Shown here piece after piece: positions 16,110-25,364 of a stretch of 64,000 nucleotides of DNA (position 1 is the first letter of the stretch; each line of letters begins with the position of its first letter). This stretch comes from Sinorhizobium arboris LMG 14919 (GTDB lineage Bacteria; Pseudomonadota; Alphaproteobacteria; Rhizobiales; Rhizobiaceae). Where the stretch lies: positions 496,001 to 560,000 of the forward strand of contig NZ_ATYB01000009.1 in assembly GCF_000427465.1 (NCBI RefSeq). Direction: 5' to 3'. The notes below the pieces were generated by a model. That model was given only the letters and a program-made list of their open reading frames with translations, did not search any database and was not told where the DNA came from. Made by a program: the position numbers and the translations under genes.

Positions 16110-17573
16110 TTGGACCCGGTGATATCGACCCGGCCGCTGCTTGCCGTCGCCATCGCAGGTCTGGCGGCACTTGCCATTCTCCTGCTGAACAAGCGCGAGA
16201 AGCTCCGCGACGCCGTCTCGCCGATCGCCGCGGTCGCGATGTTTTTGACCGTCGCCTCCATGGCGCCGACCGTGCTCGCCGGTGGAACGATGGAATTGCG
16301 CCTCTTCGAGATCCTGCCGGGGATCGACCTCGCTTTCCGGGCCGATGCGCTCGGCATGGTCTTCGCGACCGTCTCGTCGCTTCTGTGGATCGTCGCTGCG
16401 GTCTATTCCATCGGCTATATGCGGCATTTGCGCGAGCACGCCCAGACCCGCTTTTTTGCATGCTTCGCGACCAGCCTCGCGGCAGCGGTAGGCGGTGCCT
16501 TCGCGGCCAATCTGTTCACGCTGGTGATCTTCTACGAGGCGCTGAGCCTCGTCACCTATCCGCTCGTCTATCATCACGAGGACGAAGAAGGATGGCGGGG
16601 CAGCCGCAAGTACATAGTTTATCTGATGGGTGCCTCGAAGAGCGTCCTTCTCGCCGCCTTGGCCCTGACCTATCACATCGCCGGGTCTCTCGACTTCGTG
16701 GCGGGCGGACTGCTCGCGGGCGCCAATGCCTCGGCGGCGCTGCTGACAGTCGTGTATTTCTGCTATCTCTTCGGCTTCGCCAAGGCGGCGGTGATGCCGA
16801 TGCACGCCTGGCTGCCCGCCGCCATGGTGGCGCCGACCCCGGTGAGTGCGCTCTTGCATGCAGTCGCCGTCGTCAAGATGGGTGTGTTCTGCGTGCTGCG
16901 GGTGATCTTCCATGTCTTCGGCGCTGGCCTGGTCGGAGAGTTGGGCCTCGGCATTGCCACGGCCTATCTGGTCTCGTTCACCATTCTTATGGCGTCCATC
17001 TATGCGCTGACTCGGGACGACCTGAAGGCGAGGCTTGCCTATTCGACGGTGAGCCAGCTCTCCTACATCGTGTTGGGCGCGGTCCTCCTGTCGCCGCTGG
17101 CGATGGTCGGCGGCATCATCCACATTGCGGCGCACGCATTTTCCAAGATCACGCTCTTTTTCTGCGCCGGGTCGATCTATTGTGCGTCCGGAAAGCGCAA
17201 CATCAGCGACATGGCCGGCATCGGCCGCCGCCTGCCTTGGACCATGGGGGCATTCTTCGTCGCCTCGCTCAGTATGATCGGAATCCCGCCGACGGCGGGC
17301 TTCGTCAGCAAGTGGTACCTGGCCGAGGGCTCGATCGAGGCGGGGCAGATGGTTTTCCTGGCGGTGCTGCTCGCAAGCTCGGTGCTGAACGCCGCTTACT
17401 TCCTGCCGGTTAGCTACGCCGCCTTTTTCGAGGCGGAGACCAAGGAGAGCCGGGCGTCGGTCCGCGAAATCCCGCTCGTGACGATCCCGCTGGTCGCGAC
17501 CGCGATCCTTTCGGTTCTGATGGGGATCTTCCCTTATTATTTCCTCACCCTCGCGGACGGAGTGATCCCATGA
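16110..17573 (+). CDS. Complex I antiporter-like subunit, MrpD/NuoL family (first copy)
   Basis: 487 aa with about 14 TM helices from a TTG start at 16110, 5 bases after nuoK. The proton-channel signature of the Mrp-antiporter/complex I family is clear: a TM5 glutamate (VIFYEALSLVTYPLVY), TM7/TM8 Lys/His positions around KAAVMPMHAWLPAAMVAPTP, and the helix with LHAVAVVKMG. The protein is too short for canonical NuoL (about 600 aa with a lateral helix) and looks more like MrpD/HyfB-type subunits. It occupies the operon slot of nuoL and is called nuoL in some annotations. It probably pumps protons in this complex. Confidence 0.8.
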   Translation: MDPVISTRPLLAVAIAGLAALAILLLNKREKLRDAVSPIAAVAMFLTVASMAPTVLAGGTMELRLFEILPGIDLAFRADALGMVFATVSSLLWIVAAVYSIGYMRHLREHAQTRFFACFATSLAAAVGGAFAANLFTLVIFYEALSLVTYPLVYHHEDEEGWRGSRKYIVYLMGASKSVLLAALALTYHIAGSLDFVAGGLLAGANASAALLTVVYFCYLFGFAKAAVMPMHAWLPAAMVAPTPVSALLHAVAVVKMGVFCVLRVIFHVFGAGLVGELGLGIATAYLVSFTILMASIYALTRDDLKARLAYSTVSQLSYIVLGAVLLSPLAMVGGIIHIAAHAFSKITLFFCAGSIYCASGKRNISDMAGIGRRLPWTMGAFFVASLSMIGIPPTAGFVSKWYLAEGSIEAGQMVFLAVLLASSVLNAAYFLPVSYAAFFEAETKESRASVREIPLVTIPLVATAILSVLMGIFPYYFLTLADGVIP

Positions 17574-17824
17574 TCAAGTCTGTCGTCGATTTCTTTGGCG
17601 ATGCGGAACATGCGAGGCCGCGCCGGTGGCTGTTCTATCTGGTGCTCGTTCTGATCGTCCTCGCCGATTTCGTGGTCCCGCGCGAGCATGCCGAATATCT
17701 ATGGGAGCGGCTGCCAGGCTGGTCGGCTGCTTACGGCTTCTTCTCCTGCGTGCTGCTGATCTTCGTTTCCAAGTTTCTCGGCCATCGCGCCGGGCTGATG
17801 CGGCGCGAGGACTATTATGACTGA
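17570..17824 (+). CDS. Small membrane protein in the nuo operon, unknown
   Basis: 84 aa; its ATG overlaps the upstream stop (ATGA) and its end overlaps the next start, so it is translationally coupled on both sides and very probably real. Two predicted TM helices (about 20-38 and 56-74) flank a polar loop with DFVVPREHAEY. I recognise no family. Its position between two antiporter-like subunits suggests a small accessory membrane subunit of this complex I variant, perhaps replacing part of the NuoL lateral-helix role; that is speculative. Confidence 0.75.
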   Translation: MIKSVVDFFGDAEHARPRRWLFYLVLVLIVLADFVVPREHAEYLWERLPGWSAAYGFFSCVLLIFVSKFLGHRAGLMRREDYYD

Positions 17825-19574
17825 CTTCGTCCATCCGGCCGTGATCTTCATTCTTGGCGCTCTGCCGATCCCGTTCTTCACGGGACCGGTGCGTAAAGCC
17901 TATCTCGTGCTGGTTCCGGTGCTGGCGGCCGCCGCAGTCATGGCGGTTGAGCCCGGCAGTTATGGCGAGACGCAATTCATCGGCCGGGAAATTCTGATTG
18001 CAAAGGTCGACAAGCTCAGCATCGTCTTCGCTACCGTCTTCACCATGATGGCGCTGATCGGCACGGTATATTCGCTGCATCTGCGCGACGCCGGCCAGCA
18101 TATGGCGGCCTTCGTCTATGTGGGTAGCGCTCTCGGCGTGGTGTTCGCCGGCGACTATCTGACGCTGTATCTGTTCTGGGAGGCGATGGCATTCGCCTCT
18201 GCCTATCTGGTCTTCGCCCGAGGGGGCGAGGCGATCCGCGCCGCTTTCCGGTATCTCATGGTCCACATCGCCGGCGGCGTTGTCCTGCTCGGCGGCATCC
18301 TGCTGCATGCGGCCGCGACCGGCTCTCTGCTCTTCGGACCGGTCGGTGGCGCCATGAACATGGGCTCCTACCTGATCCTTGCCGGTTTCCTGCTCAACGC
18401 GGCGGTACCGCCGCTGAATGCCTGGCTCACCGACGCCTATCCGGAGGCAACCGTCACCGGCGCGGTGTTTATGAGCGCCTTCACCACCAAGGCCGCCGTC
18501 TACGTGCTGGCGCGGGCCTTTCCCGGCACCGAGCTTCTGGTCTGGCTCGGCACCGTCATGGCACTCTATGGCGTGATATATGCGGTGCTGGAGAACGACT
18601 GCCGTCGCCTGCTTGCCTACCATATCGTAAGCCAGGTGGGTTACATGGTGGCGGGCATCGGTATCGGCACCGAGCTGGCGATAAACGGCGCCACCAGCCA
18701 TGCCTTCGCTCATATCCTCTATAAGGGGCTTCTGTTCATGGGCGCCGGGGCAGTGATTTACGTCACCGGCCGGCGCAAGCTCACGGAGCTCGGGGGCCTT
18801 TACAGGGCGATGCCGCTGACGGTGGCGCTCTATATGATCGGCGCGTTTGCGATCTCGGCATTTCCGTTCTTCTCCGGTTTCGTGAGCAAATCGATGGTCG
18901 TGGCCGCAGCAGGGCAGGACCACCGCGCGCTGGTAATGCTGGCGTTGACGATGGCGTCGTCGGGCACGTTCCTGCACACCGGGCTTAAGCTCCCCTATTA
19001 CATGTTCTTCGGCACCGACCGCGGGTTACAGGCGCGGGAGCCGCCCGGCAACATGCTGGTCGCGATGGGCATGGCGGCGGCGCTTTGCATCGCTATCGGT
19101 GTGTTCCCCGGCCCGCTCTACGCGCTTCTGCCCTATCCGGTCGAGTTCGAGCCCTATACCGGGGTCCATGTGACCGAAAGCCTCGGGATACTCATGTTCA
19201 CGGCTTTGGGCTTTGTGATCTTCCTTCGGGCGCTCGATCCGGAGAACACGATCAGCCTCGACACTGACTGGTTCTACCGCAAGGGAGCCCGCGCCTTCAT
19301 GTGGATCGCCGAAAGGCCGCTCGCCCGCTACGAGAAGGCGGTCAGCGACTTTTCCGAGACTGCGGCGCTGCCCTTCCTGCATCGCTCGGCGCGTCGCGGC
19401 CTGCAACTCGATCTCCAAGGTGTCGATGGCCTGGTAAATGGCGTCGCCCGCTCCATCCTCGATGGCGGCGGCGTGCTGCGGCGGCTGCAGACCGGAGTCG
19501 TCACCCATTACGCGCTGGCGATGATCGCGGGCCTGTTCGCGGCGATCCTCCTCTTCGCGGTGGTGTGGAGGTAG
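17817..19574 (+). CDS. Complex I antiporter-like subunit, MrpD/NuoL family (second copy)
   Basis: 585 aa with about 14 TM helices and a soluble or amphipathic C-terminal extension. Channel-type residues are visible: Glu in YLFWEAMAFASAYLVF, the PPLNAWLTDAYPEA loop, and Lys/His helices in TTKAAVYVLARAF and HAFAHILYKGLLFMGAG. The last 130 residues include ERPLARYEKAVSDFSE and a final TM helix, reminiscent of the extension that carries the NuoL lateral helix, though sequence support is weak. It could be the functional NuoL of the complex. It is co-transcribed, overlapping the 84-aa gene by 8 bases and ending 5 bases before nuoM. Confidence 0.8.
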   Translation: MTDFVHPAVIFILGALPIPFFTGPVRKAYLVLVPVLAAAAVMAVEPGSYGETQFIGREILIAKVDKLSIVFATVFTMMALIGTVYSLHLRDAGQHMAAFVYVGSALGVVFAGDYLTLYLFWEAMAFASAYLVFARGGEAIRAAFRYLMVHIAGGVVLLGGILLHAAATGSLLFGPVGGAMNMGSYLILAGFLLNAAVPPLNAWLTDAYPEATVTGAVFMSAFTTKAAVYVLARAFPGTELLVWLGTVMALYGVIYAVLENDCRRLLAYHIVSQVGYMVAGIGIGTELAINGATSHAFAHILYKGLLFMGAGAVIYVTGRRKLTELGGLYRAMPLTVALYMIGAFAISAFPFFSGFVSKSMVVAAAGQDHRALVMLALTMASSGTFLHTGLKLPYYMFFGTDRGLQAREPPGNMLVAMGMAAALCIAIGVFPGPLYALLPYPVEFEPYTGVHVTESLGILMFTALGFVIFLRALDPENTISLDTDWFYRKGARAFMWIAERPLARYEKAVSDFSETAALPFLHRSARRGLQLDLQGVDGLVNGVARSILDGGGVLRRLQTGVVTHYALAMIAGLFAAILLFAVVWR

Positions 19575-19579
19575 GGCCG

Positions 19580-21055
19580 ATGTCAGTCCCGCTCTTGAGT
19601 CTGATCCTCTTCGTGCCGGCCGCCGGCGCGGCCCTCCTGATGTTCCAGCGCAGCGACGATGCGGTGCGCTGGACGGCGCTCGGTGTCACCCTCATCGACC
19701 TTGCTTTGTCGATCGCGATGCTGGCCGGCTTCGACACCACGACACATGAGATGCAGTTCACCGAGAGGCACCCCTGGGTGCCGGCGCTCGGGATCACCTA
19801 TGCGCTCGGCGTCGACGGCATCAGCGCATTGTTCGTGTTCCTGACGGCGCTGCTCGGTTCGACTTCGGTGCTCGCCTCGTGGGTGGCGATCGACCGCAAG
19901 GTGAAGGAGTTCATGATCAGCCTGCTCGTTATGCAGACGCTGATGCTCGGAGTGTTCCTGGCGCTGGATCTCTTCCTGTTCTATGTCTGCTGGGAGGCGA
20001 TGCTGATCCCGATGTACCTGTTCATCGGCATCTGGGGCGGTGAGGGCAGGGTCTATGCGGCCTTCAAGTTCTTCCTCTACACGCTCGCCGGCAGCATTCT
20101 CTTCCTCATCGGCGTCATCGTCCTCTATTTCCAGGGAGGCAGGACCTTCGACATCCTTGCGCTGACGGCGCAGGATCTGCCGTTCGCAATACAGTCCTGG
20201 CTGTTCTTCGCCTTTCTCATCGCCTTCGCCGTCAAGGTACCGATGGTGCCGGTTCATACCTGGCTGCCGGACGCCCATGTGCAGGCGCCGACGGCCGGGA
20301 GCATCATTCTCGCCGGCGTGCTCCTGAAGATGGGCACTTACGGATTCCTGCGCTTCTCGCTGCCGATTCTGCCGGAAGCATCGCTCTATTATTCCACGCT
20401 TATGCTCGTGCTTTCGGCTTTTGCGATCGTCTATGGCGGCTTGCTGGCGCTGGCGCAGGACGACCTGAAAAAGCTGGTGGCCTATTCCAGCATCAGCCAT
20501 ATGGGCTTCGTGACGCTCGGTATATTTGCGCTGAATCTGCGCGGGCTCGAGGGCAGCATCCTGCAGATGTTCAATCACGGGATAACGACGGGCGCATTGT
20601 TCCTGTTCGTCGGCCTCATCTACGAGCGCACGCATACCCGCAGCATCGCGAATTACGGCGGGTTGATGAAGGCGGCGCCGGTTTATACATCCTTTCTTGC
20701 GCTCTTCACCCTGTCTTCGATGGCGTTGCCGGGGACGAACGCTTTCGTGGGCGAACTTCTGGTGCTGTCGGGCGGGTTTGCGGCAAACCTCGCTGCGGGC
20801 GCCGCAGCCGTAGTGGGTGCGTTGCTGAGTGCTGCCTATCTGCTGGGCATGTACGGGAAAGTCGCGCTTGGTCCGGCGAATGCAGGCGACAGGTACGACA
20901 TTTACGATGTGAACGCGCGCGAGATGGCCGCAATCCTGCCGCTTGCCCTGTTCGTGCTCTGGGTCGGGCTCTATCCGCGCCCGTTCCTAGAGATCATCGA
21001 TGCCTCCGTCAGAAATCTGCTGGTGCAGGTACATGGTGAAGGGAGCGGCCAATGA
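19580..21055 (+). CDS. nuoM: NADH-quinone oxidoreductase subunit M
   Basis: 491 aa, the standard NuoM length. The ATG at 19580 gives MSVPLLSLILFVPAAGA, a typical first TM helix; a longer frame running back into the previous gene is not credible. Family signatures: Glu in FYVCWEAMLIPMYLFIGIWGG (proton path), VKVPMVPVHTWLPDAHVQAPT, and the Lys in ILAGVLLKMGTYGFLRF. It is a proton-pumping subunit of the membrane arm. Its end overlaps nuoN by 4 bases (ATGA). Confidence 0.97.
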   Translation: MSVPLLSLILFVPAAGAALLMFQRSDDAVRWTALGVTLIDLALSIAMLAGFDTTTHEMQFTERHPWVPALGITYALGVDGISALFVFLTALLGSTSVLASWVAIDRKVKEFMISLLVMQTLMLGVFLALDLFLFYVCWEAMLIPMYLFIGIWGGEGRVYAAFKFFLYTLAGSILFLIGVIVLYFQGGRTFDILALTAQDLPFAIQSWLFFAFLIAFAVKVPMVPVHTWLPDAHVQAPTAGSIILAGVLLKMGTYGFLRFSLPILPEASLYYSTLMLVLSAFAIVYGGLLALAQDDLKKLVAYSSISHMGFVTLGIFALNLRGLEGSILQMFNHGITTGALFLFVGLIYERTHTRSIANYGGLMKAAPVYTSFLALFTLSSMALPGTNAFVGELLVLSGGFAANLAAGAAAVVGALLSAAYLLGMYGKVALGPANAGDRYDIYDVNAREMAAILPLALFVLWVGLYPRPFLEIIDASVRNLLVQVHGEGSGQ

Positions 21056-22491
21056 GTGCTGCCGCGCTTCTCCAATGGGTCCTGGCGAGCGTCCCCGAGA
21101 TCATCGTGGCCACTGGTGCCTGCATCCTCCTGATTGTTGGAGAGCTTGTGCGCAAGGGGCGGGACGAACTGCTCCTGTGGGCCTCAGTCGCGGTCGTGCT
21201 CCTTGCCGCGGTGGCCACGCTCATGCTGGCAGGCGGGACGCAGCCAGCCTATGCGGGCATGTTCATTTCCGACCGCTTCGCCGTCTTTTTCAAGTTGGTG
21301 TTTTATCTGGCGACCGTCCTGACCTTCTTCCTGTCGCGAAAATACGCCGAGATTGAGGGGATCGGCAGAAGCGAATATTATGTCCTGCTGCTCTTTTCCC
21401 TTCTTGGAATGATGATCATGGCCTCCGCGATCGACCTCCTGTCGATCTATGTGGGGCTCGAACTGATGGTGCTCTGCACCTACGTGCTGACGGGCTTCCT
21501 GCGCAAGGAGCGGCGGTCGAACGAGGCGGCGCTGAAATATGTGATCCTCGGCGCTGCCTCGACGGGGATTTTCCTTTACGGCGTCTCGCTCGTCTATGGG
21601 CTTACCGGCACGACCCAACTGGACCATCTGGCCGAGGCGGTGGGCGGCGATCCGCTCGATGCAGGCTTGCTGCTGGCGGTGGTCTTCATCGTTGCGGGAC
21701 TCGTTTTCAAGGTCGGCGCCGTGCCGTTCCACATGTGGTTGCCGGATGTCTACGAGGGGGCGCCGACGACGATCACGGCGTTCATGTCGGTTGCGCCAAA
21801 AGCGGCCGGCTTCGCGGTGATCCTCCGGGTGTTCCTTAACCCGCTGGTGGAAGCTTCGGGGGCCTGGATCATCGTGGCCGCAATCGCCGTCGCTACGCTG
21901 GCGGTCGGCAGCTTCGTGGCCCTCGTGCAGGACAACTTCAAGCGCCTGCTTGCCTATTCCAGCATCGCCCATGCCGGCTTCGCCATTTTCGGTGTGGTAG
22001 CCGGAGGGCAGGACGGGATCGCCAGCGTGATGCTCTACCTTCTGATTTATACTTTCATGACTCTTGGCATCTTCGGCGCCGTCATCATGATGCGAACCGC
22101 GGACTTCTCCGGCGAGGTCATCGAAGACTACGCAGGCTTCGCCAAATTCCACCCCGGGTTGGCACTTCTGATGCTGCTTTACCTCTTCTCACTCGCGGGG
22201 ATCCCGCCGACCGCCGGGTTCTTCGCCAAGTTCTACGTGCTGGTCGCCCTTATCGAGCGAGGCTTCGTCGTGCTGGCGGTGATCGCCGTGTTGCTCAGCG
22301 TGGTCGCCGCCTATTTCTATATCCGCATCGTCATGGTGATCTACATGCGTGAGCCGGGGAGGGCATTCGAGCCGGCGCTGACGCCGCTTGTGCGCGCCAC
22401 TCTGGCCATCACCGCGGCGGGCACCATCGGCATCGGCCTGTTTCCGACGTGGTTCCTGAGGCTTGCTCAGCAGTCGGCATTTGCGGGGTAG
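21052..22491 (+). CDS. nuoN: NADH-quinone oxidoreductase subunit N
   Basis: 479 aa with about 14 TM helices, typical of NuoN. It has the conserved YVGLELMVLCTYVLTGF (Glu of the proton channel), KVGAVPFHMWLPDVYEGAPT and FKRLLAYSSIAHAGF segments. It pumps protons next to NuoK. It overlaps nuoM by 4 bases. A 222-base gap follows before nuoA, the largest inside the plus-strand nuo set. Confidence 0.97.
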   Translation: MSAAALLQWVLASVPEIIVATGACILLIVGELVRKGRDELLLWASVAVVLLAAVATLMLAGGTQPAYAGMFISDRFAVFFKLVFYLATVLTFFLSRKYAEIEGIGRSEYYVLLLFSLLGMMIMASAIDLLSIYVGLELMVLCTYVLTGFLRKERRSNEAALKYVILGAASTGIFLYGVSLVYGLTGTTQLDHLAEAVGGDPLDAGLLLAVVFIVAGLVFKVGAVPFHMWLPDVYEGAPTTITAFMSVAPKAAGFAVILRVFLNPLVEASGAWIIVAAIAVATLAVGSFVALVQDNFKRLLAYSSIAHAGFAIFGVVAGGQDGIASVMLYLLIYTFMTLGIFGAVIMMRTADFSGEVIEDYAGFAKFHPGLALLMLLYLFSLAGIPPTAGFFAKFYVLVALIERGFVVLAVIAVLLSVVAAYFYIRIVMVIYMREPGRAFEPALTPLVRATLAITAAGTIGIGLFPTWFLRLAQQSAFAG

Positions 22492-22713
22492 GGCGGATAC
22501 TTCGCTGCTGTATTGCCGGCGCGAGATTGCTGCAGGCGCGGTCCGATTTGAATAAGATGTTAGTAATCAATTGGATTTGCATTGATCCGCCTGACGGAAT
22601 AGACTCGCGACAGGTGAAATGGGCTGCCAGAGCGTCCGCCGGGCGCGGGCGTTCGCGGTCCCGAAGGGGTTGATCGCGGCTGAGAAAGCCGCTGGTTGGC
22701 CAAGGCCAAAGCT
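22492..22713. promoter_or_regulatory. Internal gap of the nuo operon, possible second promoter
   Basis: 222 bases between nuoN and nuoA with no credible gene. An AT-rich patch at 22545-22575 (unusual in this high-GC operon) could hold a promoter for nuoA-G, separating the J-K-...-N block from the A-G block. GCTGAGAAAGC-type short inverted repeats occur near nuoA. Confidence 0.3.
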
Positions 22714-23079
22714 ATGACGGCAATGGACTTCCTGCCGGTTCTGTTGATGGTCGCCGGAGTTGTGCTGGTGGCTGTGGCGACGCTTTTCGTCTCATCGCTG
22801 CTGCGCCCGTCCAATCCTTATCCCGAGAAGAACGCACCTTACGAATGCGGCATGGAAGCGGCGGGCGAGGCGGCGGGCGGCCGTTTCCGCGTTCCGTTCT
22901 TCATCCTTGCCATCCTGCTCGTGATCTTCGATGTCGAGGCGATGTTCCTCTTTCCCTGGGCGGTCGTCCTCAAAGAGATCGGTCTGATCGGCTATATCGA
23001 AATGTTCGTCTTCATGTTGTTGCTTCTTGTGGGCTTCGCCTATGCCTGGCTGAAGGGGGCGCTGGAATGGCAGGAGTAA
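22714..23079 (+). CDS. nuoA: NADH-quinone oxidoreductase subunit A
   Basis: 121 aa from the ATG at 22714 (MTAMDFLPV); a TTG six codons earlier is possible. Three TM helices; the conserved loop after TM1 ([13 protein letters not shown]), whose cysteine marks the quinone-channel loop, and the TM2 acidic pair [12 protein letters not shown] are intact. It overlaps nuoB by 13 bases. It belongs to the junction between the membrane and peripheral arms, with NuoH, J and K. Confidence 0.95.
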   Translation: MTAMDFLPVLLMVAGVVLVAVATLFVSSLLRPSNPYPEKNAPYECGMEAAGEAAGGRFRVPFFILAILLVIFDVEAMFLFPWAVVLKEIGLIGYIEMFVFMLLLLVGFAYAWLKGALEWQE

Positions 23080-23570
23080 ACGACACGATCCGCGACAGCG
23101 TCTTGTTCACCACGGCCGACAGCATCATCAGCTGGAGCCGGAGATCCGCCTTGTGGCCGGAGACCTTCGGCATTGCCTGCTGCGCCATCGAAATGATCTC
23201 GGCGGGCTGTGCGCGTTATGATCTCGACCGCTTTGGCGTAGTGTTCCGCCCTTCGCCCAGACAGTCCGATGTGATGATCATTGCCGGCACCGTGACGCGG
23301 AAATTCGCACCCGTCGTGCGGCGGCTCTACGATCAGATGCCGGAGCCGCGCTGGGTGATCGCGATGGGGACCTGCGCCATCTCGGGCGGAGTCTACAACA
23401 CCTATGCCGTGGTGCAGGGCTCGGAAACCTTCGTGCCCGTCGACGTGCATGTGCCCGGCTGTCCGCCACGGCCGGAAGCACTGATGCACGGCTTCCTCCT
23501 GCTTCAGGAGAAGATCAAGAAATCCCGCGCGCTGACGGGAACGCCCCTGGAGCGGGCCGCAGCGTCATGA
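23067..23570 (+). CDS. nuoB: NADH-quinone oxidoreductase subunit B
   Basis: 167 aa peripheral subunit carrying the terminal [4Fe-4S] cluster N2 that reduces quinone. The cysteine ligands are present: [10 protein letters not shown] (two adjacent Cys, about 35-36), GTCAISGG (about 101) and VPGCPPRPE (about 131). The ATG at 23067 was chosen because it starts [18 protein letters not shown] as in known NuoB2; a longer frame running back into nuoA is spurious. It overlaps nuoC by 4 bases. Confidence 0.97.
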   Translation: MAGVNDTIRDSVLFTTADSIISWSRRSALWPETFGIACCAIEMISAGCARYDLDRFGVVFRPSPRQSDVMIIAGTVTRKFAPVVRRLYDQMPEPRWVIAMGTCAISGGVYNTYAVVQGSETFVPVDVHVPGCPPRPEALMHGFLLLQEKIKKSRALTGTPLERAAAS

Positions 23571-24115
23571 CCGTGGAGCGGCCTTTCGATTCAACTCTGA
23601 TCGTCGAGCGCTTCGCAGGAGCAATCGAGGATTTGGGCACTGCGCACGGCATTCACGCCTTCGCCGTTCCGCAGGAAAGGATCGTGGAAGTCTGCCGTTT
23701 CCTCAAAGAACATCCGGCGCTCGAGTTCAATTTCCTCTCGGACATCTGCGGTGTCGATCACTATCCCGAAACGCCGCGCTTCGAGACGGTCTACCACCTC
23801 TATTCGCTGCGTAACAAATGGCGTGTCCGCATCAAGTGCCGGCTCGGCGACCCGCCGCATGTTCCGTCAGTCACGGCGGTCTGGCGCACCGCCAACTGGC
23901 ATGAGCGGGAGGCTTGGGACATGTACGGCATCCGCTTCGAGGGGCATCCGGACCTGCGTCGGATCTACATGTGGGAAGACTTCGAGGGCTTTCCGCAGCG
24001 CAAGGATTTCCCACTGAGGGGCTACAGGGACAAGCTGAACCCCTTTGGAGCCGAGGGTCCGCCGCCGACGCAGCCGGACCTCGCTACTAAAGACATACCG
24101 CAAGGAGGCCGTTAG
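23567..24115 (+). CDS. nuoC: NADH-quinone oxidoreductase subunit C
   Basis: 182 aa, 30-kDa subunit family. The hallmark is at the C-terminal half: ERETWDMFGI-type motif seen here as [20 protein letters not shown], followed by DFPLRGY. It sits beside NuoD and NuoB at the base of the peripheral arm and has no cofactor. NuoC and NuoD are separate genes here, unlike the fused nuoCD of enterobacteria. It overlaps nuoB by 4 bases and ends 16 bases before nuoD. Confidence 0.96.
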   Translation: MTVERPFDSTLIVERFAGAIEDLGTAHGIHAFAVPQERIVEVCRFLKEHPALEFNFLSDICGVDHYPETPRFETVYHLYSLRNKWRVRIKCRLGDPPHVPSVTAVWRTANWHEREAWDMYGIRFEGHPDLRRIYMWEDFEGFPQRKDFPLRGYRDKLNPFGAEGPPPTQPDLATKDIPQGGR

Positions 24116-24131
24116 ACGCCGGAGAGTCGAG

Positions 24132-25346
24132 ATGACCGAAGTCACCGAGCTCATGAGGCCGGAAGGGGAAGCGCTCAAAACCAAGGAGGTGCTTCTCAAT
24201 CTCGGTCCGCAGCACCCGAGCACCCACGGGGTACTGCGGCTCGTGCTCGAACTCGATGGCGAGTATGTCGAGCGCGTTGACCCGCATATCGGCTATCTCC
24301 ACCGCGGCACCGAAAAGCTGGCGGAGAGCTTCACCTATACGCAGATCTTTCCGCTGACGGACCGGCTCGACTATCTCTGTCCGCCCTCGAACAATCTGGC
24401 CTTCGCGCTGGCAGTGGAGAAGCTGCTCGGCATAGAGGCGCCGCTCCGGGCGCAATATATCCGCGTGATGATGGCGGAACTCGCACGGATCTCCGGCCAC
24501 CTGCTGATTACCGGCGCGCTGCCGATGGATCTGGGCGCCATGACCGCGCTGCTTTACGCCATGCGCGAGCGCGAAATGATCATGGACCTCCTGGAAATGA
24601 TCACCGGCGCACGTATGCACACCTCCTATTGCCGCGTCGGCGGGTTGCGAGAGGACCTGCCCGACGGGTTCCTTCCGAAAATCAGGGAGTTCTGCGAGAT
24701 CTTTCCGAACCGCATCCGCGACTACGAGCGCCTGATAGAGAGCAATCGGGTGTTTCTCAGCCGCACCCAGGGCGTGGGTGTGATCTCCGCCGAGGACGCC
24801 GTCGATCTGGGCCTGAGCGGCCCGAACCTGCGCGCTTCCGGCGTCGACTGGGACATCCGGCGCGACGAACCCTATGAAGTCTACGACCGGCTCGATTTCA
24901 ACGTCGTCACGCGCCAGGAGGGCGATTGCTATGCGCGCTGGCTCTGCCGGGTCGAGGAGATGCGCGAGAGCATCCGCATCATCAAGCAATGCATGGAGCA
25001 GTTGCCGGAAGGGCCGTTCCAGGTCGATATTCCGACGATTGCCTTCCCCGTGGATAAAGAGCGCGTGCATTGCTCGATGGAGGCGCTGATCCAGCATTTC
25101 GACCTCTCCGCCTACGGTTTCAGCGTACCCGCAGGCGAGGTCTATTCGGCGATCGAAGCGCCAAAAGGCGAGTTGGGGTTCTACATCATCAGCGACGGAT
25201 CGCCGAAACCGTTCCGCATGAAGGTGAGGGCTCCTTCCTTCGTCAATCTTCAGGCGCTCTTCGGCGTGACCAATGCACGCTACCTTGCCGATATGATCGC
25301 CGTGCTCGGCAGCCTCGACCCGGTGATGGCGGAGGTGGACAAGTAG
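24132..25346 (+). CDS. nuoD: NADH-quinone oxidoreductase subunit D
   Basis: 404 aa, 49-kDa subunit related to NiFe-hydrogenase large subunits. The N-terminal loop LNLGPQHPSTHGVLR holds the quinone-site His, and HIGYLHRGTEK and the conserved Tyr/Asp regions follow. Hydrogenase cysteines are absent, as normal for NuoD. The ATG at 24132 has GGAGA upstream; the longer in-frame extension overlaps nuoC and is arginine-rich, so it is rejected. Confidence 0.97.
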   Translation: MTEVTELMRPEGEALKTKEVLLNLGPQHPSTHGVLRLVLELDGEYVERVDPHIGYLHRGTEKLAESFTYTQIFPLTDRLDYLCPPSNNLAFALAVEKLLGIEAPLRAQYIRVMMAELARISGHLLITGALPMDLGAMTALLYAMREREMIMDLLEMITGARMHTSYCRVGGLREDLPDGFLPKIREFCEIFPNRIRDYERLIESNRVFLSRTQGVGVISAEDAVDLGLSGPNLRASGVDWDIRRDEPYEVYDRLDFNVVTRQEGDCYARWLCRVEEMRESIRIIKQCMEQLPEGPFQVDIPTIAFPVDKERVHCSMEALIQHFDLSAYGFSVPAGEVYSAIEAPKGELGFYIISDGSPKPFRMKVRAPSFVNLQALFGVTNARYLADMIAVLGSLDPVMAEVDK

Positions 25347-25364
25347 CAGGGAGGATAGGACGCG

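Noticed and set aside
16110..19574. A separate Mrp-type Na+/H+ antiporter operon inserted in nuo
   Set aside because: Only MrpD-like proteins are present; no MrpA, E, F or G genes. Coupled overlaps with nuoK and nuoM argue for complex I subunits.
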